From contig NZ_PPED02000002.1 of the NCBI RefSeq assembly GCF_002899825.2, positions 937,631-1,001,630 of the forward strand: a stretch of DNA of 64,000 nucleotides. The letters are read 5' to 3'. Of the stretch, positions 18,298 to 29,043 are shown piece after piece; the stretch's first letter is position 1; each line of letters starts with the position of its first letter. A model generated the notes under the pieces. It was not told the origin of the DNA. It saw only the letters and a list, made by a program, of their open reading frames with translations, and did no database searches. Both the position numbers and the translations under genes were made by a program. Source of the stretch: Chryseobacterium phosphatilyticum. GTDB taxonomy: Bacteria; Bacteroidota; Bacteroidia; Flavobacteriales; Weeksellaceae.

Positions 18298-19683
18298 GAC
18301 ACTGTTTAATCGTAATAATAGACCTTCCACTATTTCGTCATGATCATCCAATAAATGATCAGTGATAGCAATATCGGGTACAACTCCTTTCAGATGTTCA
18401 TCACCGTCTGGTCGTATGATATAACCTTTAGGAACTTTAACGTTAATTTTTGTTTCCGGAAGTTGAAATGAAAACTGGGAAGCGTAAAGGGTGGGAGTAT
18501 CTCCTGTTTCTTCCCCGACGATGGTTCCAAACTTATAATCCTGAATCAATGCGGCGCTTACTGCTGCCATAGAATATGTTTGACGGTTTATCAGTATGTA
18601 GATTTTTCCCTTAAATCTTTTAGATTGCTCCATAGGCTGCTGTGCAGGCAGATCAACTGGAATAATATCCCCATCTTTTCCTTTAAGAATAGTTTGAGCG
18701 AAAGAACTGAGTGTATCATTGCTTTTTTTTGTATAATCCTTCAAAATAGCACTCGTTTTTATTGAAAATCGGGAATACCATTTAAAAGGTTTTGATGCAA
18801 AATATGAAATGAGATAATCGCTGTAATCATTATCTCCGCCAGGATTATTTCTCAAATCAATAATAAGGTTACGGGTTTGGTTATTTCTGATTTTATCAAA
18901 TGTACTATCAATGTATTTTTTGAAGAGATAGAGACCATCAGGATCAGCACTGCTTAAAAATCCGGGTTTGAGGTAAGCTGTTTTCCCATAGAATTTCAGA
19001 ATCTTTTGGGGATTGAGAATCTCTCCATTTCTTTTTTCTTCATATTCCATTACGGAAATTGAGTTTAGTCTGGTAATAAATATCTGATTTTTATTGTTTT
19101 TTATTTCCAGATCCCAAAAATTTTTCTTTCCATAGTGCTGGAACCAAAGTCTGGGGAAAGACCAGAATTCTATTTTTGCATTTTTAAAATAAGACCTTTC
19201 AGCAGAAATCAAGGGATAGACTTTTTTTATGAGATCCCTTACAGGAACTTTGTCAATACTCAATAGCTGATCTCCAATAGCTGCTTTATTATTGGATGAA
19301 AAATTTTTTCGGATGAACGTTCTGTTATTCTCAAAAGCCAACTCAAGTGGAAAAAGCGTTCCTCCCTCTTGGGCATATTGAATATAGGAGCCGGCAGGAA
19401 AATCTATTTCGCAATGTCCTGTATTTGAAAAGCTTGTCAGATTCTGATATAAGGAGACGGTTTCAATAAAGCTCATAGAATCTTTGATTCCGGATTTTAG
19501 AGAATAAAATAAGCGGTCATATGCTTGCTTATCTTGATACGCATAAAGATTATAGTGTGTATCCTGCAATGAATGATATAGGAAATCGAAATCCTGTTCC
19601 ACTGTTTTTTTTGAAAACCTTTGCCCGGAAATTCCAATATTGATTAACAAACAGAAAATAAAATAAAAGACCCTACATTCCAT
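18280..19683 (-). CDS. S41-family (C-terminal processing) peptidase, secreted
   Basis: A 467-residue protein with a signal peptide (about 1-20). A tail-specific protease core begins near residue 265 with LIIDLRNNPGGD; the probable catalytic serine is in QTYSMAAVSAAL, and the GEETGD region follows. The upstream part is helical with a short PDZ-like segment (IGDQLLSIDKVPV). S41 enzymes without a strong PDZ are common in Bacteroidota. It is likely periplasmic or surface-exposed. Substrates are unknown. It has no operon partner. Confidence 0.87.
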   Translation of the reverse strand: MECRVFYFIFCLLINIGISGQRFSKKTVEQDFDFLYHSLQDTHYNLYAYQDKQAYDRLFYSLKSGIKDSMSFIETVSLYQNLTSFSNTGHCEIDFPAGSYIQYAQEGGTLFPLELAFENNRTFIRKNFSSNNKAAIGDQLLSIDKVPVRDLIKKVYPLISAERSYFKNAKIEFWSFPRLWFQHYGKKNFWDLEIKNNKNQIFITRLNSISVMEYEEKRNGEILNPQKILKFYGKTAYLKPGFLSSADPDGLYLFKKYIDSTFDKIRNNQTRNLIIDLRNNPGGDNDYSDYLISYFASKPFKWYSRFSIKTSAILKDYTKKSNDTLSSFAQTILKGKDGDIIPVDLPAQQPMEQSKRFKGKIYILINRQTYSMAAVSAALIQDYKFGTIVGEETGDTPTLYASQFSFQLPETKINVKVPKGYIIRPDGDEHLKGVVPDIAITDHLLDDHDEIVEGLLLRLNSVKKNHL

Positions 19684-19990
19684 ATTATTTGATGTTTAAA
19701 AGAGAGCTATATAATAAGTAGACCGTTTTAACTGATAAAATATTACATGTAAGTAAGCAAAAAACTTGGATAGAGATGTCAAAACTTACCTGTTCAAATG
19801 TTTTTTTTACCCTATTTTTTAGGGTTTGTTGTTTTTTTATCTGAGAAATCGCCTTTTTACTGGTTGTTCCGGATATAAATAATTCACTTTTTGGTCCTGA
19901 AATATTTGTTGTATTTTTGCGCCCTAATCAATTACCTCTTAAAGAACTAGATCAAAAAAGTAACATTTAAGGAAATGTTGCTGATTTCTT
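19684..19990. promoter_or_regulatory. 307-base regulatory gap with a Bacteroidetes promoter for the sensor kinase
   Basis: The gap separates the start of the S41 gene from the sensor kinase gene. A well-spaced promoter is visible on the plus strand: TTTG at 19890-19893, 18 bases, then TATTTTTG at 19912-19919, giving a leader of about 65 bases. No small gene or RNA is recognised in the rest. Confidence 0.6.
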
Positions 19991-21601
19991 TTGAAGGAAA
20001 ATAACACTCCATACAATTTGGCTATTACTTTTAAACAAGCCTTATCACAAAAATCTGTTTATATCGCCGCCTTGTCCGCCTGTTTAATTGCAGTTGCGGC
20101 ATTTGCTGTTTTAAGCTTTTTAATCACCCGGGACAGTAGGAAAAATACTGAAGATTTTGCCAGAAAAACTTTTGTTCGCAAGTATGAATCGGTAGAAAAT
20201 GAATTTAGAAATATTGAAGATTATCAATATTTACTTCGTGCATTGATCCAGAAAGACGGGTTGAAAAACTATAAGGATTACTCTTCTGTTTTAAATGACT
20301 TAAACAAAAAACGTAATCTTTTAGCGTATAGCTGGTATTACTACTATAATAGTACTTCCGGTACATCCGAGAGTAATAGTTCTTTATCTTACATTTTTAA
20401 AGAGAACAGGCACCAGGAAAAGACTATTACTTTAAAAAATAACGGCCCCGGACATTTTAAAGATCTTTTGATAACCCGTAAAGACAGTTTATATTGGATG
20501 AGCTATGATTCTCTCATACTTCCCGACAAAAATATGCTGTTTTACGGATCTACAGTGAGTCTTGACGATCTGCATCAGTATTTTACCAATGTGGATAAAA
20601 GTTCCAATACCTATGCCTATGTTTTTACCAAAGAAGGCGTTTGTATTACTCATCCCGAGAAAAAATATTTAGGTAAGAATGTTTTTGACTTTACGGATAT
20701 CAAGCCACAAGATACTTTATGCAGTACAACAAAATCCGGATATACAGAGGGAATTGCAACTTCTGAATATCTTGGAGTCGAAGTAACCCGATTTATAAAA
20801 CCATTAAAGACCGATAATTTTGATGGGTACACCGTGGTGAATCATGTCAATTTTATTATCGATGAGAATGTATATAAAGTAAAAACATATACTACCTACA
20901 TTTTTCTTGCTGCACTGTTTCTTATTGTTGCCGTTTTTATTTTATTTCAAAGGTTTGCCAATATCGCCCATAAAGAAAAAGAAAAGATACAGTCTGAGAA
21001 AAATTTACTGTTGATAGAAAATGAGAAGATGCACAAAGCAGAAGTGATTAATCAGCTTCAACAACTTAAAAATAATATCAATCCCCATTTTCTTTTCAAT
21101 TCACTCAATTCACTTTATATGTTGATTGGTATTCATAAAGAGAATGCTCAGAAATTTACAATGAATCTTTCCAAGATCTATAGGTATCTTATTGTTCCTC
21201 CGAAAGAAAATATTGTTCCGGTTTCTCAGGAAATTCAATTTATACAGCAGTATATGGAGCTTCTTAAAAGTAGATTTGACGAAGAAATGACTTTTAACAT
21301 GATCATCAATAATGAGAAAAGCCTGAAAAGAAGAATGCCTTATTTGTCTCTTCAGATTGTCATAGAAAATGCTGTAAAACATAATATTGCCACTATAGAT
21401 CAGCCATTAGAAATTATTATTATAGTAGAGGATCATGGGATTATTGTAAAAAACACATGGCAGCCCAAAACGGAGTCTGTTCAAGGTGAAAAATTCGGGA
21501 TTGATTATTTGAATCAAATTTATGAGTATTTTAAAATTAATTCTCTTAATATTTCTGTAGATGGTGAATATTTTATATGCTTTTTACCTTTATTGGAATG
21601 A
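19991..21601 (+). CDS. LytS/YehU-type sensor histidine kinase
   Basis: A 536-residue membrane sensor. One TM segment lies near residues 23-45, an extracytoplasmic domain of about 255 residues follows (PAS/Cache-like, with the CITHPEKKYLGKNVFDF segment), and a second TM lies near 305-325. After a short coiled coil comes the His_kinase domain with the phospho-acceptor His366 in NINPHFLFNSLNSLY and an ATPase end (QIVIENAVKHNI). The only plausible start is TTG 19991. The extracytoplasmic segment resembles Cache domains that bind small ligands. Its natural partner is the LytTR regulator at 29044, beyond a protease-SusC-SusD operon. Confidence 0.9.
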   Translation: MKENNTPYNLAITFKQALSQKSVYIAALSACLIAVAAFAVLSFLITRDSRKNTEDFARKTFVRKYESVENEFRNIEDYQYLLRALIQKDGLKNYKDYSSVLNDLNKKRNLLAYSWYYYYNSTSGTSESNSSLSYIFKENRHQEKTITLKNNGPGHFKDLLITRKDSLYWMSYDSLILPDKNMLFYGSTVSLDDLHQYFTNVDKSSNTYAYVFTKEGVCITHPEKKYLGKNVFDFTDIKPQDTLCSTTKSGYTEGIATSEYLGVEVTRFIKPLKTDNFDGYTVVNHVNFIIDENVYKVKTYTTYIFLAALFLIVAVFILFQRFANIAHKEKEKIQSEKNLLLIENEKMHKAEVINQLQQLKNNINPHFLFNSLNSLYMLIGIHKENAQKFTMNLSKIYRYLIVPPKENIVPVSQEIQFIQQYMELLKSRFDEEMTFNMIINNEKSLKRRMPYLSLQIVIENAVKHNIATIDQPLEIIIIVEDHGIIVKNTWQPKTESVQGEKFGIDYLNQIYEYFKINSLNISVDGEYFICFLPLLE

Positions 21602-21733
21602 AATTAAAAAAAGCCACTCACTCCCAAAAACTAACCTCTCACTCCCTAATAATACCCATATTATTTCCTGTACCTATAGCTTTGCCAGCTGAAACTAAGA
21701 TATTTACTATTTGGAATGAATCGGACTATTTTA

Positions 21734-24301
21734 ATGAAGAATTACAGACTAGCACTGTACTTAGGACTTGCAATGGCCTCACCGATGGCAATAGCACAGA
21801 AAAAAGATACAGTAAAAGTCAACAAAGACAAAATTGATAAAACAGAAACTTCATCATCAAAGAAGACCAAAAAAATTGATGACCTGATCAAAAAAGGAAC
21901 TTATAAAAAAGGACTTTTTAATACGATCCAGGTAAAAACTGATGTTTATTTTGAAATTCCTGACAGCCTGATGGGACGCCAGTTTTTGGTTGTTAATAAA
22001 CTGTCTCAGGTACCAATGCAGGTAAACGAAGCCGGTTTGAATAAGGGAATGAATTATGAAAATAAAATCATCTCTTTTCACCGTGATAACGTGGCCAAAA
22101 AGGTCTGGGTGAAAACTTCTGACGTGAAGGTGTCTTCCCCTAAGAATGACGCGATTACAAAATCTGTAAAAGACAACTTTTCAGAATCTGTGATTGAAGT
22201 TTTTGATATTGAGGCTCAAAATAATGACTCTACATCGGTAGCGATTAAAGTAAACAAAGTCTTTGACGGTAATCAGAAAAGCTTTAATGATGTATTGGCA
22301 AATGTGGGACTCGGAGGATCTGTAAAATCAAGTCTTTCCTACATCGAAGGAGTAAAGACATTTCCTCAAAACCTTGTGGTAAAATCTCAACTGACTACTT
22401 CTGTCAATGAAGGAGGAGTAGATTTGCCGGTAACATTAGGGGTAACCACAAATTTGGTATTGCTTTCAAAAACGCCTATGAAACCAAGAATTTTAGATTC
22501 GAGGGTAGGGTTCTTCAGTGAAAAGCACTGGGCGTTCAATGACCGTCAGCAGAAAATGGATGAGAAATTCTTCATTACCAGATGGAACCTTGAACCTAAA
22601 GACGAAGACAAAGAAAAATATCTGAGAGGAGAGCTGGTAGAGCCCAAAAAACAAATTGTTTATTATATAGACCCTGCTACCCCGAAACAATGGCGTGAAA
22701 AAATTATTGCCGGAGTGTATGACTGGCAGGCTGCATTTGAACAGGCTGGTTTTAAAAATGCAGTGATTGCAAAAATGCCGGATGAGAAAGATGAAGATTT
22801 TGATATTGATGATGTGAGATATTCTGTGATCACTTATGCTGCCTCTCCTAAGTCGAACGCGATGGGACCGTCAGTAGTGGATCCTAGAAGTGGTGAAATT
22901 ATTGAGTCAGATATCATCTGGTGGCACAACGTAATGACGTCACTTCAGGAATGGATGAGAATCCAGATAGGACCTATTGACCCGAAGGCGAGAGGAAATA
23001 AATTCAGTGACGAGTATATGGGCGAAGCTATTCGTTTTGTGTCCTCTCATGAAGTAGGACATACTTTCGGATTAAAGCATAATATGGGATCTTCTTTTGC
23101 ATTCCCGGTAGAATCACTTCGTTCGAAAGAATTTACAGATAAAATGGGGGGTACGGCACCCTCTATCATGGATTATGCCCGCTATAACTATGTAGCACAA
23201 CCTGAAGATGGGGTTACGGCGATCACTCCAAAAATAGGGATTTATGATAAATATGCGATTGAATGGGGTTATCGTTGGTATCCCGATGAATTTACGGAAA
23301 AAAAAGCTCTTCGAAGTGCCATAGAAAAACATCAGGATGATCCTCTGTATTTTTATGGGGAACAACAAAGTTATTTGGAAACCATTGATCCTCGCTCACA
23401 ATCTGAAGATCTGGGGGATGATGCCATGAAAGCCAGTGAATATGGATTGAAAAACCTGAAAATCGTGGTCAATAATCTTTTAAAATGGAGCTATGAAGAC
23501 GGAAAAGATTATACAGATGCAGGTAAATTATATTTTGGAGTTATCGGACAGTGGGATTTGTATACAGGTCATGTGATGGCAAATGTAGGAGGAATTTATC
23601 TTAATAATACTGTTTTTGGTAATAAGAAAAAAGCGTACGAGCCAGTATCGGCAGAAACGCAGAAAAGAGCGGTTGATTACCTTATTAAAAATGTAATCAA
23701 TCTTCCGGAATGGCTGTTTTTTAATCCAATAACAGAAAAGACTTATCCCGTTAAAAATTCTCCGATGGGGCCATTTGAACAGACTCCTTATACCCTGGCG
23801 AGAGGAATGCAATATGCTAACATCTATTCTTTGTTTGTGGATGATCGGTTACTCAGAATTTTGGAAAATGAATTAAAACACGAGGTTTCAGGTTCGAAAG
23901 AAGAAATCTATACGGTTGAAAATTTATTTGATCAGGTGAGAGGAGCCGTTTTCAATAAAAAAGGAAATCTGACCATTCTGGAAAAAATGACTCAGAAAAA
24001 CTATGTGGATGCCCTGATTGTTTCAGTAAATAAATTATTTGAAAAAACAGCAGTAAAAGGATTAAAGGTTGATCAGACATTAAATATCCCAACCATCTGT
24101 AATTTCCATGAAGAAGATCACAGCCTGAGAAATATCAATTATTCATCCATGAAAAGAGTATCTGAAGTAACCACTTATAAAAGAGCAGAGCTACAGAAGG
24201 TGTTGAACCTTCTGACTGCACGCAGATACAAAGGTGATGATTCTTCAAGAGCTCATTACACAGACTTAATTATTCGAATTGAAGAGGCTTTAAATAAATA
24301 A
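21734..24301 (+). CDS. Secreted zinc-dependent metalloprotease (DUF5117/DUF5118 type)
   Basis: An 855-residue protein with a signal peptide (cleavage after about residue 22, AIAQ). A lysine-rich linker leads to a large domain holding the extended zinc motif HEVGHTFGLKHN near residue 439, with a downstream SIMDYARY Met-turn. This pattern (HExxHxxGxxH plus Met) marks a metzincin, and the flanks match the DUF5117/DUF5118 proteases of Bacteroidota. ATG 21734 is chosen over ATG 21716 because it begins a clean signal peptide. The SusC gene starts 6 bases after its stop, so the protease probably generates peptides that the SusCD pair imports. Confidence 0.88.
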   Translation: MKNYRLALYLGLAMASPMAIAQKKDTVKVNKDKIDKTETSSSKKTKKIDDLIKKGTYKKGLFNTIQVKTDVYFEIPDSLMGRQFLVVNKLSQVPMQVNEAGLNKGMNYENKIISFHRDNVAKKVWVKTSDVKVSSPKNDAITKSVKDNFSESVIEVFDIEAQNNDSTSVAIKVNKVFDGNQKSFNDVLANVGLGGSVKSSLSYIEGVKTFPQNLVVKSQLTTSVNEGGVDLPVTLGVTTNLVLLSKTPMKPRILDSRVGFFSEKHWAFNDRQQKMDEKFFITRWNLEPKDEDKEKYLRGELVEPKKQIVYYIDPATPKQWREKIIAGVYDWQAAFEQAGFKNAVIAKMPDEKDEDFDIDDVRYSVITYAASPKSNAMGPSVVDPRSGEIIESDIIWWHNVMTSLQEWMRIQIGPIDPKARGNKFSDEYMGEAIRFVSSHEVGHTFGLKHNMGSSFAFPVESLRSKEFTDKMGGTAPSIMDYARYNYVAQPEDGVTAITPKIGIYDKYAIEWGYRWYPDEFTEKKALRSAIEKHQDDPLYFYGEQQSYLETIDPRSQSEDLGDDAMKASEYGLKNLKIVVNNLLKWSYEDGKDYTDAGKLYFGVIGQWDLYTGHVMANVGGIYLNNTVFGNKKKAYEPVSAETQKRAVDYLIKNVINLPEWLFFNPITEKTYPVKNSPMGPFEQTPYTLARGMQYANIYSLFVDDRLLRILENELKHEVSGSKEEIYTVENLFDQVRGAVFNKKGNLTILEKMTQKNYVDALIVSVNKLFEKTAVKGLKVDQTLNIPTICNFHEEDHSLRNINYSSMKRVSEVTTYKRAELQKVLNLLTARRYKGDDSSRAHYTDLIIRIEEALNK

Positions 24302-24307
24302 TCGGCT

Positions 24308-27300
24308 ATGAAAAAATCTCTAATACTTTTACCTCTTTTGGCAGCTCAGGTTGCCCTTGCTCAGGAAAAGAAAACTATTACCGGAAAAATAGAAGACGGA
24401 AATAATTCTACTATAATTACCGGTGCATCTGTGAAAATTGAAACACAGTCCGTTTCTGCCAAAACAGAACTGGAAGGAATTATTGAAAGTGTATCCGTAG
24501 GTACTGTAACCGATAAGGATGGGAAATTTATACTGGAAATTCCTGCAGACACAAAATCAGTAACGGTAAGTTTTCCGGGATACGAATCCAGAGTTATTCA
24601 GCTCATTGAAGGGAAAACTAATTATACGATAAGACTTACTCCTGAGGTTTCTGATAAGAATAAGATTCAGGAAGTGATCATTACGGGATATCAGAAAATC
24701 GAAAAACGTAAGCAGACTTCTGCGGTTTCCACCGTTAAAATGGATGCCATTAACCAGGCCGGTGTTGCCAGTGTTGATCAGATGCTATCAGGGCAGATTG
24801 CCGGGGTAGTGGTGACTCCTGAAACAGGAGCGCCGGGAGGTCCTGCGAAAATCCGAATCCGTGGTACAGCTTCTCTATCCGGGCCTCAGGATCCTTTATG
24901 GGTAGTGGATGGTTTACCTTTAGAGGGAAATGACGTTCCTAATTTTAGTGATAAAGATAATATTGATCAGCTGCAGAATTTTTCAATAGCAGGATTAAAC
25001 CCCAATGATATTGAAGATATTACCATCCTGAAAGATGCAGCAGCAACAGCTATTTATGGGGCCAGAGCGGCTAACGGGGTAATTTCTATTACCACAAAAA
25101 AAGGTAAAAAAGGGAGTATGAGACTGAATTTTTCAGCAGATACTTTCATTACTTCCCGTCCTGATTTTGATAAGCTTAATCTTTTGAATTCTAACGAAAA
25201 AGTAGATCTTGAGCTGATGCTTGCAAAGCGGGCTGATTTAACCTATCGTGCTGACAAAGGAGAAGTAATGAGAATCTTAAACAAAAACAATCAACTTGAT
25301 GCTTTCAGAGCAGGAGGTTTAGATGCGCTGAATTCAATTACCCGCCAACAGATTGATGGTTTAAGAAGCAATAATACCGACTGGGGAAAGCTGTTATACA
25401 GAAATGCCATCAATAAACAATACGGATTAAGTCTTTCAGGAGGGAGTGATCGTTCAGATTATTATTTTTCACTGGGGTATTTTGATGAAGAAGGAACAAC
25501 TATAGGCACAGGTTTCAAACGATATAACCTGACTTTAAAGAATAATTATAAAATAAGCGATAAATTTAATGCAGGAATCTCTATTTTCGGTACTCAGAGT
25601 GAAAAAGAGTCTTTCATGACGGATGCGGATGCAGCTGCCAATCCTATTAATTATTCAAGAAATGCTAATCCTTATCTGACTCCATTCAATGCTGACGGAA
25701 GCTACAAATACGATCCGGACATTGATGGGACCAGAGATGCTTATGTTCCTTTCAACTTTTTGGAAGAGCGCTCGAATACAAGCTATACCCTAAAAAATTA
25801 TTCATTAAAAGGGATCCTTGATTTAGAGTATAAAGCATCGAAGAGCCTTAGATTTACCTCACAGTTAGGTATTCAGTACGATACTAATAAAACCGAGAAG
25901 TTTGCGGCTGAAAACACCTATTTTACGAGAAAGATGAGAGAAGGAACCCGTTATTTTAAAAATGGAGTGGCCAATTACTTCTTACCAGTAGGTGGAATAA
26001 AGCAAAATTGGAATAACGATTTCTTTCAATACAACTGGAAATTACAAGCGTTGTATAGTACAAGAATTAATTCGGTACATGAGATTGATTTGATGGCCGG
26101 AACTGAAATTCGTAAAACAGAAGATAATACTACGGTAACCAGAGCTTTTGGTTTTAATAGCCTTACGAAAACAGGAACCCCGATTATATTTCCAAACTCT
26201 GATTTTGCCGGAGATAAAAAATACGAAACGTATCGTGAGATGCCAACTGTAGAGAATGCCTATGCTTCTATGTTTGCTACAGCTTCTTATACCTTCGATC
26301 AGAAGTATACGTTTTTCGGAAGTGTGAGATATGATGGTACCAATCTGTTTGGAGTGAATAAAAAGTACAGGTACCTTCCAATCTGGGCTGTTTCAGGATC
26401 CTGGCTGGTTTCTAAGGAAAACTTTATGAAGAATATACCTCTTATTTCCAATCTTAGATTAAGAGCTTCCTATGGTTTACAAGGAAATATTGACCGTAAT
26501 ACATCACCTTTTTTCATCGGTGAGTATGGTGAAGCTACCATTCTTCCAGGGCAAAAACATGAAATTATCAATGTACTGACTTCTCCGAACGATAAGCTTC
26601 GCTGGGAAAAAACAACCAATGTGAATTTCGGAATTGATATGGGATTGTTTAAAAACCGCATCAGCCTTACCGCTGATGTGTACAACAGAAAAGGTACAGA
26701 TATGATCAGTATGAGAGAAACTCCTCTTGAAACAGGATTCAATTATACGATGATGAACTGGGGAAGTTTGACAAACAAAGGATTTGAAGTTGCCATATCA
26801 ACCAGAAATATTGAAAAAGAAAACTTCAAATGGTCTACCACAATTAACTTTGCTCATAATAAGAGTAATGTAATTACGGAGCAGCCTCGTCAGAATTCAA
26901 TGCTTCCTTCAAGAGAAGGACTTCCTGTAAATGCTGTATTTGCTTTGAAAACTGCAGGAATGGATGAAAACGGAAATCCAATGTTCTGGAAAGGGAATGA
27001 AAAGGTGAAGATTGAAGATTTCTTTAAACTGTATGATGTGTATGAGGAGTTCCTTCCAGGGCAGCTGGTAGGTACAAAGCTTACGGCAGAAGAGATGAGA
27101 GGTCTTTTTACCTATGTTGGTGACAGGGATCCTAAATTTACAGGAGGTATTATCAACAGCTTTAAAATACATAATTTTGATTTAACTGTTTCAGCAGCTT
27201 TCAGCTTTAAGCAGACTGTGATGAGGTCTCCTTCTTACAGAGGAATGGATCTGGACAGAGGTAGAAATTATACAAGGGATATCTATGAAGCGGGAATTTC

Positions 27301-27637
27301 GCTTCCGGCGATCACCAGCCCTAATATGGAAAACAATCCCGGATGGATGGGAAACAAGTGGCTTACAGACAGTCCGAATAATGCCTATGGGCTTCTTGAT
27401 ATCTGGGCAAAAGAAATCAGTTATTTGAGGATCAGCAGTATCCGTTTAGGATATACACTTCCTAAAGAATTTACCGCTCCTATGGGAATCAGCAGTCTGA
27501 GACTGAGTGTTGAAGGGCGTAACCTTTTTGTATTCAGTAACGGATACAAAGGATATTTTGATCCTGAAACGTATGGTAATATTTATGCACAGCCAATTGC
27601 CAAATCGGTTACAATCGGCTTTAATGTTTCTTTTTAA
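24308..27637 (+). CDS. SusC/RagA-family TonB-dependent outer-membrane transporter
   Basis: This 1109-residue protein is the barrel of a SusCD importer. A signal peptide (1-18) is followed by a carboxypeptidase-like regulatory domain (about 22-110) with a 20-residue insertion before TVTDKDGKFIL. The TonB box region (EVIITGYQ) and the plug, with GQIAGVVV, RIRGTASLSG and DAAATAIYGARAANGVI, follow. The C-terminal barrel ends in a terminal Phe. It sits between the metalloprotease and a SusD gene, with spacings of 6 and 12 bases. The neighbouring protease and absence of any glycoside hydrolase favour peptides over glycans as cargo (inference, by analogy with RagAB). Confidence 0.94.
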   Translation: MKKSLILLPLLAAQVALAQEKKTITGKIEDGNNSTIITGASVKIETQSVSAKTELEGIIESVSVGTVTDKDGKFILEIPADTKSVTVSFPGYESRVIQLIEGKTNYTIRLTPEVSDKNKIQEVIITGYQKIEKRKQTSAVSTVKMDAINQAGVASVDQMLSGQIAGVVVTPETGAPGGPAKIRIRGTASLSGPQDPLWVVDGLPLEGNDVPNFSDKDNIDQLQNFSIAGLNPNDIEDITILKDAAATAIYGARAANGVISITTKKGKKGSMRLNFSADTFITSRPDFDKLNLLNSNEKVDLELMLAKRADLTYRADKGEVMRILNKNNQLDAFRAGGLDALNSITRQQIDGLRSNNTDWGKLLYRNAINKQYGLSLSGGSDRSDYYFSLGYFDEEGTTIGTGFKRYNLTLKNNYKISDKFNAGISIFGTQSEKESFMTDADAAANPINYSRNANPYLTPFNADGSYKYDPDIDGTRDAYVPFNFLEERSNTSYTLKNYSLKGILDLEYKASKSLRFTSQLGIQYDTNKTEKFAAENTYFTRKMREGTRYFKNGVANYFLPVGGIKQNWNNDFFQYNWKLQALYSTRINSVHEIDLMAGTEIRKTEDNTTVTRAFGFNSLTKTGTPIIFPNSDFAGDKKYETYREMPTVENAYASMFATASYTFDQKYTFFGSVRYDGTNLFGVNKKYRYLPIWAVSGSWLVSKENFMKNIPLISNLRLRASYGLQGNIDRNTSPFFIGEYGEATILPGQKHEIINVLTSPNDKLRWEKTTNVNFGIDMGLFKNRISLTADVYNRKGTDMISMRETPLETGFNYTMMNWGSLTNKGFEVAISTRNIEKENFKWSTTINFAHNKSNVITEQPRQNSMLPSREGLPVNAVFALKTAGMDENGNPMFWKGNEKVKIEDFFKLYDVYEEFLPGQLVGTKLTAEEMRGLFTYVGDRDPKFTGGIINSFKIHNFDLTVSAAFSFKQTVMRSPSYRGMDLDRGRNYTRDIYEAGISLPAITSPNMENNPGWMGNKWLTDSPNNAYGLLDIWAKEISYLRISSIRLGYTLPKEFTAPMGISSLRLSVEGRNLFVFSNGYKGYFDPETYGNIYAQPIAKSVTIGFNVSF

Positions 27638-27649
27638 AACTTGAGAAAA

Positions 27650-28969
27650 ATGAGAAAAATAACTACATTCATTGCACTGGCTGTAATAAGCTTTAGCAGC
27701 ATAGGTTGTGACCGTTTTCTGGATATCCAGCCTGAAGGAAAAGTGATTCCGGTTACGGTTGAAGATTACCGGAAAGTACTTACATCTGCATACGCCAAAT
27801 ATCCGATTCATAAATCTTTTACTGCACTTCGTACAGATGAAATAGTGATAGATGAAGATACCAGTGACTTTCCTTACTATCGTGAACTTGCCATGTGGAA
27901 GGACAGCAATTATGATGCTGAAACAAAAGAATTTCAGTGGGCTGATTTTTATACCGTAATCTTTTATTTGAATCAGGCAATCAATGAAGGAAGTAAAACG
28001 ATGAAAGATTCTCCTGAAAAGAATCAGATTTTAGCAGAAGCTTATGCCCTGCGTGCTTATTCCTATTTTGATCTGATTAATTTATATGCAAAACCGTATA
28101 GTAGTGCTGCTGCTTCTTCAGACAGAGGAGTTCCGATTACTTTGGAAACGGATATGGAAGCGGTGTTGAAACCGTCTAGCGTACAGGAGGTATACAATCA
28201 GATTCATGCGGATATAGAAAAGGCTCAGGGATTGATGACGGAACAGCAACAGGCTGCCGGTGCTAACTATAAGTTTTCAAAAAATGCACTGAAGGCGTTC
28301 AGTGCAAGAGTTGCGCTTTATCAGGGTGATTGGAACAAAGCACTCCATGATTCACAAGAATTATTGACAGTAAAAGGGGAACTAAGTAATTTAAATACAA
28401 GTAATACAGCACCCAATCATTATGCATCGGTAGAATCTATTCTGGCACTAGACAATCCGTTGAATACCAATATACAAAATGTGATTTTTGCTTCTCCGGA
28501 ATTGATTTCAAAGTATAATACCATCACCGATAAAAGATTTGGAATCTATTTTGAAAAAAGTAAGAACCGGTATAAAGCGATCAAAGGTGGAAGCAATGAC
28601 TTCAGGGTGTCTTTCAGAACCGCTGAATTATATTTTATAAAATCTGAATCATTATTAAAGTTAAACAGACTGGCTGAAGCTAAAGAAGCATTGCTTCCGG
28701 TTTTAAAAAACAGATATACAGCAGATGGCTATACTGCTGTTCAGAATCAGATCAATGGAATGAATACCACCGATTTCATGAATTTTATATTAGATGAGAG
28801 ATTCAGAGAATTTGCAATGGAAGGCCACAGATGGTTTGATTTGAGAAGAGCTGACCAGAAAAAAATTATACATACCGTATTAGGCAAAGAGTATATTCTT
28901 CAGCAAAATGACCCGAGATATATCATAGAATATCCAATGAGTGCAAAGAAGAATAATCCTAATTTATAA
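27650..28969 (+). CDS. SusD/RagB-family lipoprotein
   Basis: A 439-residue surface lipoprotein, the lid of the preceding SusC barrel. The lipobox cysteine is Cys20 (SIGC), followed by DRFLDIQPEGKVIP, a common SusD N-terminus. The TPR-like AYALRAYSYFDLINLYA stretch and the C-terminal DERFREFAMEGHRWFDLRR signature, read in parts, are present. ATG 27650 is preferred over an in-frame TTG at 27641. It is the last gene of the protease-SusC-SusD operon and is closed by a terminator at 28992. Confidence 0.94.
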   Translation: MRKITTFIALAVISFSSIGCDRFLDIQPEGKVIPVTVEDYRKVLTSAYAKYPIHKSFTALRTDEIVIDEDTSDFPYYRELAMWKDSNYDAETKEFQWADFYTVIFYLNQAINEGSKTMKDSPEKNQILAEAYALRAYSYFDLINLYAKPYSSAAASSDRGVPITLETDMEAVLKPSSVQEVYNQIHADIEKAQGLMTEQQQAAGANYKFSKNALKAFSARVALYQGDWNKALHDSQELLTVKGELSNLNTSNTAPNHYASVESILALDNPLNTNIQNVIFASPELISKYNTITDKRFGIYFEKSKNRYKAIKGGSNDFRVSFRTAELYFIKSESLLKLNRLAEAKEALLPVLKNRYTADGYTAVQNQINGMNTTDFMNFILDERFREFAMEGHRWFDLRRADQKKIIHTVLGKEYILQQNDPRYIIEYPMSAKKNNPNL

Positions 28970-28991
28970 CATTTCATATTAACAACCCCTG

Positions 28992-29028
28992 AAACCGCTT
29001 GAACTTAATCGTTCTAGCGGTTTTTTTG
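28992..29028 (+). terminator. Rho-independent terminator after susD
   Basis: A 13-bp stem with one T-T mismatch (28992-29004 with 29011-29023), a six-base loop and a run of T. It separates the transporter operon from the response regulator gene. Confidence 0.85.
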
Positions 29029-29036
29029 TACTTTTG
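29029..29036 (+). promoter_or_regulatory. Putative -7 element for the LytTR regulator, implying a near-leaderless message
   Basis: TACTTTTG fits TAnnTTTG and ends 7 bases before ATG 29044, immediately after the preceding terminator's T run. If used, transcription would start almost at the start codon. No well-spaced -33 element is evident. Confidence 0.35.
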
Positions 29037-29043
29037 CAGGGTT

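Noticed and set aside
28999..29043. An upstream extension of the LytTR regulator.
   Set aside because: It translates the terminator stem and T run; the receiver domain starts properly at ATG 29044.
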